Assembly: GCA_964596405.1 (NCBI GenBank)
Contig: CAZQSS010000028.1
Coordinates: 1 to 11,595, forward strand
Reading direction: 5' to 3'
Source: CAZQSS01 sp964596405
Lineage (GTDB): Bacteria; Patescibacteriota; Patescibacteriia; Magasanikbacterales; UBA10003
Length of the DNA stretch: 11,595 nt
Shown here: in pieces, positions 5,371 through 10,698 of the stretch
How positions within the stretch are numbered: the first letter of the stretch is position 1
How the letters are laid out: every line of letters starts with the position of its first letter
The notes under the pieces: model-generated
Seen by the model: the letters and a program-made list of their open reading frames with translations, nothing else
Database searches by the model: none
Told to the model about the DNA's origin: nothing
Made by a program: the position numbers and the translations under genes

Positions 5371-6410
5371 AAATTTTTTAACTCCGCGCGAAGCGTGTTG
5401 ATAATTTCTTCAAAATTACCTTCCATAATGCCGTTGATGTTGTGCCAACTTTTGCCAATGCGGTGATCGGTCACGCGGTCTTGAGGAAAATTGTAGGTAC
5501 GAATTTTTTCCGTGCGTTCACCGGTGCCAATCTGCGACAGGCGGGCTTCTTTCAGTTCTTTTTGACGTTTTTCTTCTTCCAGGGCAAAAAGGCGGGCGCG
5601 CATAATTTGCAGGGCGCGTTCGCGGTTTTGCTGTTGACTGCGTTCATCTTGGCAGGAAACCACAAGGCCGGTGGGTAAGTGGACCATGCGCACCGCGCTG
5701 TAAGTGGTGTTGACCGATTGGCCGCCGTGGCCGCCGGCGGTGGAGGTTTCAATTTTCAAATCTTGCGGATTGATTTTAATATCCACATCTTCCATTTCGG
5801 GTAAAACCGCCACCGTCACGGTGGAGGTGTGGACGCGGCCGTTTTTTTCGGTTTCGGGCACGCGTTGAACGCGATGAACGCCGCTTTCGTATTTCATAAA
5901 ACGGAAAACGTTTTTGCCTTCAACTGAAAAAATCACTTCTTTAAAACCGCCGATGCCAATCCGGCTGGAGGACATTAAATGGGTTTTCCAGCCGCGACTT
6001 TCCGCATAGCGCGAGTAAGCGCGGAAGAGTTCGGCGGCAAAAAGAGCGGATTCATCGCCACCCACGCCGGCGCGGATTTCCACGATAATATTTTTTTTGT
6101 CATAAGGATTGGCCGGCTCCAGCATTTCTTCCAGTTCGGCCGCCAGTTTGGTTTTTTTGTTGCCCAGTTCTTCGGCTTCTTTTTGAGCCATGGCTAAAAT
6201 TTCCGGATCCGTTTCCCGGTTAAAGATATTTTTGGTTTCTTCGTATTGCCGGGTAATCTGTTCCAGTTTATCCGCCGTTTCAATAATTTCTTTGAGCTCG
6301 TTGTATTTTTTGGACAGCTCTTTGAGTTTATTGGTGTCGGCCGATGTTTCGGGTTTCTGGAGCGCCAGCTCGGTTTCGTTGAATTGTTGTTTGGCCTGGT
6401 TTAAGTCCAT
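5367..6410 (-). CDS. prfA: Peptide chain release factor 1
   Basis: RF1 ends translation at UAA and UAG. The 347-residue protein has the usual order: N-terminal coiled domain (1-100), conserved EIRAGVGGDESALFA (111-125), the PxT codon-reading motif as PET (185-187) in HRVQRVPETE, and the catalytic GGHGGQ (226-231) whose Gln231 is the target of PrmC. PET rather than PAT is also found in other bacterial RF1s. No Shine-Dalgarno lies before ATG 6410. Downstream genes are the coupled nucleotidyltransferase and prmC; upstream is rpmE, beyond a weak AT-rich terminator. Confidence 0.96.
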   Translation of the reverse strand: MDLNQAKQQFNETELALQKPETSADTNKLKELSKKYNELKEIIETADKLEQITRQYEETKNIFNRETDPEILAMAQKEAEELGNKKTKLAAELEEMLEPANPYDKKNIIVEIRAGVGGDESALFAAELFRAYSRYAESRGWKTHLMSSSRIGIGGFKEVIFSVEGKNVFRFMKYESGVHRVQRVPETEKNGRVHTSTVTVAVLPEMEDVDIKINPQDLKIETSTAGGHGGQSVNTTYSAVRMVHLPTGLVVSCQDERSQQQNRERALQIMRARLFALEEEKRQKELKEARLSQIGTGERTEKIRTYNFPQDRVTDHRIGKSWHNINGIMEGNFEEIINTLRAELKNL

Positions 6411-6436
6411 ACATTATATATGATAGGGTAATAGTA

Positions 6437-6476
6437 ATAAAAAAACAAACATCAAAAATATGAATGTTTGTTTTTT
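6437..6476 (-). terminator. AT-rich hairpin between rpmE and prfA
   Basis: AAAACAAACAT and ATGTTTGTTTT form a stem (about 6442-6452 with 6464-6474) followed on the minus strand by a T-run (complement of 6436-6446). It lies 10 bases after the rpmE stop. The stem is AT-rich, so termination may be partial and allow read-through into prfA, for which no convincing separate promoter was seen. Confidence 0.65.
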
Positions 6477-6486
6477 ATTTAAACAG

Positions 6487-6765
6487 TTAAGCTTCGGCTT
6501 GTTTCTTGGCCTTACGGGCGACCTTCTTGGCGGTCTTGCCTTTGCGGACAGCGGAAACAGAACTCTTTTTCGCCGTGCGTTCCTGGAATTTTTCTATGCG
6601 GCGGGCCGTATCTACCATTTTTTGTTTGCCGGTATAGAACGGATGGCAGGCACTGCAGACTTCCACGCGAATTTCTTTCATGGTTGAGCCAACATTAAAA
6701 GTGTGGCCGCAAGCGCAGACAACTTTAGCGTTTTGAAAATAGTCCGGATGAGTATCTTTTTTCAT
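6487..6765 (-). CDS. rpmE: Ribosomal protein bL31, zinc-binding form
   Basis: A 92-residue protein starting MKKDTHPDYF, the typical bL31 start, chosen over an upstream in-frame ATG at 6834 because the promoter at 6791-6819 would start transcription at about 6784. The C+ zinc motif is present: CAC (18-20) and CSAC (38-41), followed by HPFYTGKQK. A Lys/Arg/Ala-rich C-terminal extension (about 62-92) goes beyond the roughly 70 residues of E. coli bL31. The protein sits at the subunit interface of the ribosome. It is the first gene of the rpmE-prfA-nucleotidyltransferase-prmC block. Confidence 0.95.
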   Translation of the reverse strand: MKKDTHPDYFQNAKVVCACGHTFNVGSTMKEIRVEVCSACHPFYTGKQKMVDTARRIEKFQERTAKKSSVSAVRKGKTAKKVARKAKKQAEA

Positions 6766-6790
6766 AAGTATGGTTTTTAGATTTAGCCAT

Positions 6791-6819
6791 ATTCTAGCAC
6801 AAAAGGGATAAAATGTAAA
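6791..6819 (-). promoter_or_regulatory. rpmE promoter
   Basis: On the minus strand TTTACA (6819-6814), a 17-base spacer and TAGAAT (6796-6791) with an extended -10 TGTGC. Predicted start near 6784, a 19-base leader. It is divergent to the promoter at 6828, with only 8 bases between the two -35 boxes, so the two polymerases probably compete. Confidence 0.78.
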
Positions 6820-6827
6820 GGGGTGGC

Positions 6828-6856
6828 TTGACAAAAATGTGGAATTAGCGTATATT
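6828..6856 (+). promoter_or_regulatory. Promoter of the 292-aa gene
   Basis: TTGACA (6828-6833), a 17-base spacer and TATATT (6851-6856). Predicted start near 6863. The leader of about 44 bases ends in a strong Shine-Dalgarno. TGAC (6884-6887) can pair with GTCA (6898-6901), placing most of the Shine-Dalgarno in a small loop; this is weak evidence of control. Confidence 0.82.
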
Positions 6857-6906
6857 TAGCGAAAATGCTCTTTAATAAAAAACCTGACAGTAAGGAGGTC
6901 AACAAA

Positions 6907-7785
6907 ATGAAACAGCAGGAATTGGGCGCGCAGGGTAAACCGTGGCTGACCGAAGAGTTTTGTCCGGGCGTGGAATACGACGGCGCCGGCAATTTGTATT
7001 TGGCCGTTTCGGAACACGGAGTGTTGGCGATGTTGCAGGTAACCGAGTGGCCCAAGAGCTACACGGTCACCTGGATCCGGTATCCGGAAGAACTGAACGT
7101 TTTGCTTCAGAAAGTTTCATCCGCCATCTTTCATCCCAAAAACGATTCGTTGCCCGGCATCAAAGAGCGGCGCGCGGCTTACTATGAGCTGAACAAGCGG
7201 CTCTGGCGCAACCAGCGTTTCAACCGGCAGGAACTTTTGGGTTTGGAAGACAAGATTTTGAAGCTGGCTGGCCACAGCGAATTTGTCGCCATTAAGAATG
7301 AATGGTGGCAGCTCCTTGAGCAGGTGAAAAGTTCCCTGGTCTTTGATTCCAAGCATGAGATCGTCCGGGCCGGCGCTACCAGTCGTCGCCAAAAAACTTT
7401 TTTGCGTCAGGGTTGGCGCAAAAACATTGAAATTTTGGAAAAGACCCCGCCGTTCGCAATTTTTTCTTGGAGTCGGTGGGTGGCCGAACGTCTCCGTGGC
7501 ATTATCGGCCCGCGTCCGACTTCGGTTCGCCCCGACCGCGCCGCCAAAACTCTCCACGAAATCACGCGAGAGTTCAAGCGGCGTGAGGCCAAGCGGCATA
7601 TTGATCAGTTGATCATTGTCACGCAGATGGGCTGTCTTTCCGAGCAGCAGCTCAACCGGTTTGTAATGAGCGAGGTCAACCGCCTGGATCACGAACTTCT
7701 CTCTGCTGGCGTGGAATTTCCGCCTTTCCAATATCACCACCTCAATCTCATCGGCCGCCTTAAGGCTTTCAAAGAAAGCTTCTAG
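6907..7785 (+). CDS. Unrecognised 292-aa soluble protein
   Basis: ATG 6907 is chosen because AAGGAGG (6892-6898) lies 8 bases before it; the in-frame ATG at 6865 is only 2 bases from the predicted transcription start. The product is soluble, without signal peptide or membrane segment. Residues 1-60 look like a small beta-rich domain (NLYLAVSEHGVLAMLQV). The rest is helical, basic and Trp/Arg-rich (ERRAAYYELNKRLWRNQRF, then EWWQLLEQVKSSLVF). No catalytic motif or family was recognised. The gene is richer in G+C than its neighbours and has its own promoter, strong Shine-Dalgarno and terminator. The genes at 10699 and 11318 show the same pattern, which may mark recently acquired or fast-evolving accessory genes. 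Confidence 0.7.
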   Translation: MKQQELGAQGKPWLTEEFCPGVEYDGAGNLYLAVSEHGVLAMLQVTEWPKSYTVTWIRYPEELNVLLQKVSSAIFHPKNDSLPGIKERRAAYYELNKRLWRNQRFNRQELLGLEDKILKLAGHSEFVAIKNEWWQLLEQVKSSLVFDSKHEIVRAGATSRRQKTFLRQGWRKNIEILEKTPPFAIFSWSRWVAERLRGIIGPRPTSVRPDRAAKTLHEITREFKRREAKRHIDQLIIVTQMGCLSEQQLNRFVMSEVNRLDHELLSAGVEFPPFQYHHLNLIGRLKAFKESF

Positions 7786-7793
7786 AATCCCTC

Positions 7794-7829
7794 GGGCTTG
7801 TCTTAACTTGACAAGCCCTTTGTTTTGTT
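7794..7829 (+). terminator. Intrinsic terminator overlapping the next promoter
   Basis: GGGCTTGTC (7794-7802) pairs exactly with GACAAGCCC (7810-7818), a 9-bp stem and 7-base loop, followed by a broken T-tract (TTTGTTTTG). It starts 9 bases after the stop at 7785. The 3' arm holds part of the next -35 box. Confidence 0.82.
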
Positions 7830-7836
7830 CTATACT
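7808..7836 (+). promoter_or_regulatory. Promoter of the four-helix 1 - secE - nusG unit
   Basis: TTGACA (7808-7813), a 17-base spacer and TATACT (7831-7836). The predicted start is near 7843. This is the second case in the window where a -35 box lies in the 3' arm of the previous gene's terminator. Confidence 0.78.
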
Positions 7837-7844
7837 TTATCAAC

Positions 7845-7864
7845 AAGCCCGCAGAGGGCTTTTT
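7845..7864 (+). promoter_or_regulatory. Hairpin at the extreme 5' end of the predicted transcript
   Basis: AAGCCC (7845-7850) and GGGCTT (7856-7861) form a 6-bp stem with a GCAGA loop, followed by TTT. It begins 2 bases after the predicted start. It has the shape of a weak terminator, but at about 20 bases into the transcript it more likely protects the 5' end or affects early elongation. Confidence 0.4.
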
Positions 7865-7885
7865 AAAGACCCCAAAAGTAAATTT

Positions 7886-8365
7886 CTAATTGACCTAATT
7901 ATTCTAATCAAAATTAAATGACTAATGACCAAGTGCCCAGAAGATATGATTTAGAAGAAAGAACGGCTAAATTTGGTGAAAATATCATAAAATTTGCAAA
8001 AGACATTCCAGTCAATCCGGTTACTCAACGGTTAATTCCACAATTGGTAGCGGCTGGAACATCCGTTGGGGCAAATTATTGTGAAGCAGACGATGCCGAA
8101 TCGGGCAAAGATTTTAAACACAAAATCGGTATTTGCAAAAAAGAGGCTAGAGAAACCAAACATTGGTTAAGGATGGTTGCTGTTACCGTGCCAGAACTGG
8201 CGGGACAGGCTAGAATTCTTTGGCAGGAAGCAAAAGAATTGCATTTGATCTTCAATGCTATCTCAAGAAAAGTTGGAAATAAAAAAAAAGTATAGTTTAG
8301 ATAATTAGAAATTAGTTTTTAGGAGTTGCTTAGGTTAATTAGTATAATTAGAAATTAGAATAATT
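7886..8365 (+). mobile_element. Repeat-flanked unit carrying four-helix gene 1
   Basis: The left flank is a run of 9-bp units: CTAATTGAC, CTAATTATT, CTAATCAAA, ATTAAATGA, CTAATGACC (7886-7930). The last two run into the gene and include its start codon. The right flank (8301-8365) is built of ATTAG-based units. AATTATTCTAAT (7897-7908) and ATTAGAATAATT (8354-8365) are a perfect 12-bp inverted pair, and AATTTCTAAT (7881-7890) is inverted at 8304-8313 and 8347-8356. The repeat words differ from those at 9139, but the arrangement is the same. Calling it mobile is inference; no target duplication was seen. Confidence 0.45.
7918..8295 (+). CDS. Four-helix bundle protein (IVP/S23 family), copy 1
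   Basis: A 125-residue all-helical protein of the family first found in intervening sequences of 23S rRNA genes and related in fold to Avd of diversity-generating retroelements. Hallmarks are YDLEERT (10-16), AGTSVGANYCEAD (46-58) and KDFKHKIGICKKEARETKHWLRM (64-86). The family forms oligomers with a basic surface that may bind nucleic acid; no precise activity is established. The first residues (MTNDQ) are encoded by the flanking repeat unit. No Shine-Dalgarno. It lies upstream of secE on the same predicted transcript. It resembles the copy at 9161 throughout the core, so the two are paralogues. Confidence 0.88.
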   Translation: MTNDQVPRRYDLEERTAKFGENIIKFAKDIPVNPVTQRLIPQLVAAGTSVGANYCEADDAESGKDFKHKIGICKKEARETKHWLRMVAVTVPELAGQARILWQEAKELHLIFNAISRKVGNKKKV

Positions 8366-8381
8366 TATTAAAGCGTTTATT

Positions 8382-8579
8382 ATGAATATTGGAGCTAAAA
8401 TTACGGATTATTTTATCACTGCCCAAGCCGAACTTAAAAAGGTGGTTTGGCCGACCAAAAAAGACACTTTTCGGTTTTCTTTGGCGGTGATTGTGGTCAG
8501 TTTGGCCGTAGCCGCTTTTTTGGGTATTTTGGATTTCATCTTCAATTTGGGTTTAGAAAAATTAATTTTACCTAGCTAA
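8382..8579 (+). CDS. secE: Preprotein translocase subunit SecE
   Basis: A 65-residue single-span membrane protein, the clamp subunit of SecYEG. The amphipathic surface helix carries the signature AELKKVVWPTKKDT (16-29), followed by one membrane helix (about 31-54). This is the short one-span form usual outside enterobacteria. nusG starts 11 bases after the stop codon, the classic secE-nusG pair. No Shine-Dalgarno precedes ATG 8382; a TATAAT at 8343-8348 lies in the repeat flank but has no matching -35. Confidence 0.95.
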   Translation: MNIGAKITDYFITAQAELKKVVWPTKKDTFRFSLAVIVVSLAVAAFLGILDFIFNLGLEKLILPS

Positions 8580-8589
8580 ATAACATCCT

Positions 8590-9135
8590 ATGCCAAAACA
8601 AGTCCAACAGCTGGGGCGACGCTGGTATGTTCTGCATACCTATTCCGGCTACGAAGAAAACGTGTCCAGAAATCTCAAGCAAAGAATTGAATCCATGGAC
8701 ATGTCCGATAAGATTTTCAATGTCTTGGTGCCCACCGAAAAGAAAATTAAAATTAAAAACGGTAAGCGCAAAATTGTCACCGAAAAGATTTTTCCCGGTT
8801 ATGTTTTAGTTGAGATGATTGTGACTGACGATTCTTGGTATGTGGTGCGCAATACCCCAAGTGTAACCGGTTTCGTGGGTTCCGGCACCACGCCGACCCC
8901 CATTGGCGACGATGAAATTAAAGCCCTGCAGAAAAGAATGGGCGTGGAAGAGCCGAAGTTCACCATTGACGTGACCGTTGATTCCCCGGTGCGCATTGTG
9001 GACGGGCCATTTAAGAATTTTGAAGGCAAGGTATCCGAAGTCAATGAAGAGCGCGGTAAAGTCAAAGTGCTGGTTTCTATGTTTGGCCGCGAAACTCCGG
9101 TGGAACTGGACTTTTTGCAGATTAAGAAGATATAG
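8590..9135 (+). CDS. nusG: Transcription termination/antitermination factor NusG
   Basis: NusG binds RNA polymerase and increases processivity, and in many bacteria links it to Rho or the ribosome. The 181-residue protein has an N-terminal NGN domain (about 10-115) with RWYVLHTYSGYEENV and IFPGYVLVEM, and a C-terminal KOW domain (about 127-181) with VRIVDGPFKNFEGKV and KVLVSMFGRETPVELDF. Length is standard. In most bacteria nusG is followed by rplK-rplA; here it is followed by the four-helix element and tsf. No Shine-Dalgarno is evident before ATG 8590. Confidence 0.96.
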   Translation: MPKQVQQLGRRWYVLHTYSGYEENVSRNLKQRIESMDMSDKIFNVLVPTEKKIKIKNGKRKIVTEKIFPGYVLVEMIVTDDSWYVVRNTPSVTGFVGSGTTPTPIGDDEIKALQKRMGVEEPKFTIDVTVDSPVRIVDGPFKNFEGKVSEVNEERGKVKVLVSMFGRETPVELDFLQIKKI

Positions 9136-9138
9136 GTT

Positions 9139-9609
9139 AATTTCAAATTTCAAAGTTCAAATGTCAAATCAAGTTCAAAATCCAAACTCGCCTGCCGGCG
9201 AGGCAGGTGTCAAAAAACCGTATGACTTGGAAGAACGTACCGCGGTTTTTGGAGAAGAAATGATAAAATTTTTGAGAACTTTGCCGGAAAGTAATATCTG
9301 TCGTCCTCTAATTAATCAGGCGGTTCGTTCCGGTACATCAGTCGGCGCTAACTATATGGAAGCGGATGGCGCGGAATCTAAGAAAGACTTTAGACACAAG
9401 ATCGGTATTTGTAAAAAAGAAGCTAAAGAAACGATGCATTGGTTAAGGATGTTGGCGGTAGTCAATCCGGACAAGAAAGAACAATGCCGCAAGCTGTGGC
9501 AAGAAGCCCATGAATTAACTCTTATTTTCTCATCAATTTTAAAGAAAAAATAATTTGAACTTTGGATTTAAAGCATTGATTTGAACTTTGGCATTTGAAC
9601 TTTGAACTT
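9139..9609 (+). mobile_element. Repeat-flanked element carrying four-helix gene 2
   Basis: The left end (9139-9170) is built of 7-bp units AATTTCA, AATTTCA, AAGTTCA, AATGTCA. The right end (9553-9609) is built of TTGAACT, TTGGCAT, TTGAACT, TTGAACT in the opposite sense, so the ends are imperfect inverted repeats. The four-helix ATG (9161) lies inside the left end. The ends recur at 4521-4672 without the gene (32/34 left, 34/34 right core). It fits exactly between the nusG stop and the tsf promoter region. Mobility is inferred from the second copy; no clear target duplication or transposase was seen. Confidence 0.6.
9161..9553 (+). CDS. Four-helix bundle protein (IVP/S23 family), copy 2
   Basis: A 130-residue protein. 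ATG 9161 in the left repeat is chosen; the frame is open further upstream but only as a shadow of nusG. Residues 1-18 are encoded by repeat sequence, including SPAGEAG (10-16) from a GC-rich palindromic module (9189-9207). The conserved part begins at PYDLEERT, then SGTSVGANYMEADGAES and KDFRHKIGICKKEAKETMHWLRM, nearly the same as copy 1. The helical C-terminus ends in KKK. The same family considerations apply as for copy 1. Its gene-less relative at 4521 keeps the start codon but has lost this reading frame. Confidence 0.88.
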   Translation: MSNQVQNPNSPAGEAGVKKPYDLEERTAVFGEEMIKFLRTLPESNICRPLINQAVRSGTSVGANYMEADGAESKKDFRHKIGICKKEAKETMHWLRMLAVVNPDKKEQCRKLWQEAHELTLIFSSILKKK

Positions 9610-9628
9610 AGTTCATAATTAGTATAAT
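9601..9628 (+). promoter_or_regulatory. Possible tsf promoter, partly made by the element's end
   Basis: TATAAT (9623-9628) is perfect and predicts a start at about 9635, one base before the tsf ATG, so a nearly leaderless message. The best -35 is TTTGAA (9601-9606) with a 16-base spacer, a weak match that comes from the last repeat units of the four-helix element. Confidence 0.4.
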
Positions 9629-9635
9629 TAAAATT

Positions 9636-10496
9636 ATGTCCATAGATATTAAACTCATCTCCGAGGTTCGTGACCTGACCGGAGCCGGGATTGTTGATGT
9701 GAAAAATGCTCTGGCCGAGGCCAATGGCGACAAAGAAAAATCCATTGAAATTTTACGGAAAAAAGGTATCGCCAAAGCGGCCAAGCGCGCCGGCAAAGTA
9801 GCGGCCGAAGGTTTAACCGCTGTCAAAGTGGCGGGGAGTAAAGCCGTGATTGTGGAACTCAATTCCGAAACTGATTTTGCCGCCAAGAGCGATAAATTCA
9901 AGGCCTTGTTGGCCGAGGTGGTGGAAAAAGTTTTGGCCGGCCAGACGGTAACGGAAGAAACCTTGGGCGAGGCCACGGCTTCAATCGGTGAAAAAATGGT
10001 TTTACGCCGCGCGACCGTTGTGGAAAAATCCGGCAGTGAAGTTTTTGGCGCTTATATTCATATGGGCGGCAAAATTTCCGCTCTCGTGGTTTTGACCGGT
10101 CCGGCTGATGAAGAAATGGCTAAAGATGTGGCTATGCATGTGGCCGCCATGAATCCTAGATACGTTTCCCGCCAGGATGTTCCGGCTGAAATTTTGGAAA
10201 AAGAAAAGGCGATTTATACAGAACAGCTCAAGACGCAAGGCAAGTCACCGCAAATGCGGGACAAGCCGGAAAATATCATCCAGAATATTTTGAAAGGCAA
10301 GTTGGATAAGTTTTACAGCGAGGTTTGTTTGCTGGAACAGTCTTTTATCAAAAACGAAGATGTTTCTGTCGGTAAATATTTAGAGAGTAAGGGCAACGGC
10401 TTGGGCGTTAAGTCCATACTGCGTTATGAAGTGGGCGAGGGCATAGAAAAAGCCTCTTGCGATTTCGCCGCCGAAGTGGCCGAACAGATGAAGTAA
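9636..10496 (+). CDS. tsf: Translation elongation factor Ts
   Basis: EF-Ts exchanges GDP for GTP on EF-Tu. The 286-residue protein has the N-terminal UBA-like domain (1-45) with VRDLTGAGIVDVKNAL, then the catalytic core with SETDF (78-82; the TDF that contacts EF-Tu), followed by the dimerisation-type segments MHVAAMNPRYVSRQDVP and FYSEVCLLEQSFIKN. Length is normal. The usual upstream partner rpsB is absent here; the preceding gene is a four-helix element. No Shine-Dalgarno precedes ATG 9636. A strong terminator follows. Confidence 0.97.
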   Translation: MSIDIKLISEVRDLTGAGIVDVKNALAEANGDKEKSIEILRKKGIAKAAKRAGKVAAEGLTAVKVAGSKAVIVELNSETDFAAKSDKFKALLAEVVEKVLAGQTVTEETLGEATASIGEKMVLRRATVVEKSGSEVFGAYIHMGGKISALVVLTGPADEEMAKDVAMHVAAMNPRYVSRQDVPAEILEKEKAIYTEQLKTQGKSPQMRDKPENIIQNILKGKLDKFYSEVCLLEQSFIKNEDVSVGKYLESKGNGLGVKSILRYEVGEGIEKASCDFAAEVAEQMK

Positions 10497-10522
10497 GTGA
10501 AGCTGTAGAGTTATAAGCTATA

Positions 10523-10553
10523 AAGCCGTCCCCGCACTGCGGGGGCGGTTTTT
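10523..10553 (+). terminator. Intrinsic terminator of tsf
   Basis: CCGTCCCCGC (10526-10535) pairs with GCGGGGGCGG (10539-10548) with one T-G wobble and an ACT loop, then TTTTT. It lies 30 bases after the stop codon. Confidence 0.94.
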
Positions 10554-10584
10554 GTTTAGAATGTGCCCTTTTCATGTGAGGGGC

Positions 10585-10613
10585 TTGACAAAATCTTTAG
10601 AATGTGGTTAAAT
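10585..10613 (+). promoter_or_regulatory. Promoter of the small lipoprotein gene
   Basis: TTGACA (10585-10590), a 17-base spacer and TTAAAT (10608-10613), within the GGGGCTTGACAAAATC context shared with 11206. Predicted start near 10620. Confidence 0.78.
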
Positions 10614-10619
10614 TGAGCG

Positions 10620-10698
10620 GACTTTGAAAGTGGCAAACCGATGATGGCGCATAGGGCGCGATCAAAAGGTTTTGCCCCAAGCAAAAAGGAGTGGTGTC
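10620..10698 (+). promoter_or_regulatory. Conserved structured leader, copy 1
   Basis: A 79-base leader collinear with the one at 11241. Shared boxes in the same order and spacing are TGGCAAACC (10631-10639), GCATAG (10649-10654), GGT (10668-10670), GCC (10674-10676) and AAAAGGAG (10684-10691) before the ATG. GGCAAACC (10632-10639) pairs with GGTTTTGCC (10668-10676) with one bulge. Inside, GCGC (10647-10650) and GCGC (10656-10659) form an apical stem around ATAGG. No known riboswitch class was recognised. Confidence 0.5.

Noticed and set aside
5367..6410. PET in place of PAT in RF1 as a sign of changed stop-codon reading
   Set aside because: The motif is PxT in RF1 generally and PET is common in other bacteria; genes here end in TAA, TAG and TGA as usual.
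6413..6418. TATAAT on the minus strand just before prfA as its promoter
   Set aside because: The predicted start would fall inside or after the ATG, and no -35 box is present 15-19 bases upstream. Read-through from rpmE is more likely.
6865..6906. Upstream ATG 6865 as the start of the 292-aa gene
   Set aside because: It lies 2 bases from the predicted transcription start and has no ribosome site, while AAGGAGG precedes ATG 6907 at ideal spacing.
7845..7864. Short promoter-terminator unit making a small RNA of about 22 bases
   Set aside because: The stem is only 6 bp, the T-run is three bases, and the RNA would be too short for normal intrinsic termination; kept only as a 5' hairpin.
7838..8381. 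tRNA gene near secE (tRNA-Trp is often there)
   Set aside because: No cloverleaf, no TTCGAAT-type T-loop and no CCA end were found; the region is AT-rich repeat and the four-helix gene.
10631..10676. c-di-GMP-I riboswitch, suggested by GGCAAACC
   Set aside because: The GEMM hallmark GACGCAAAGCC and the second helix with its receptor are absent, and the partner leader has GGCAAGCC.
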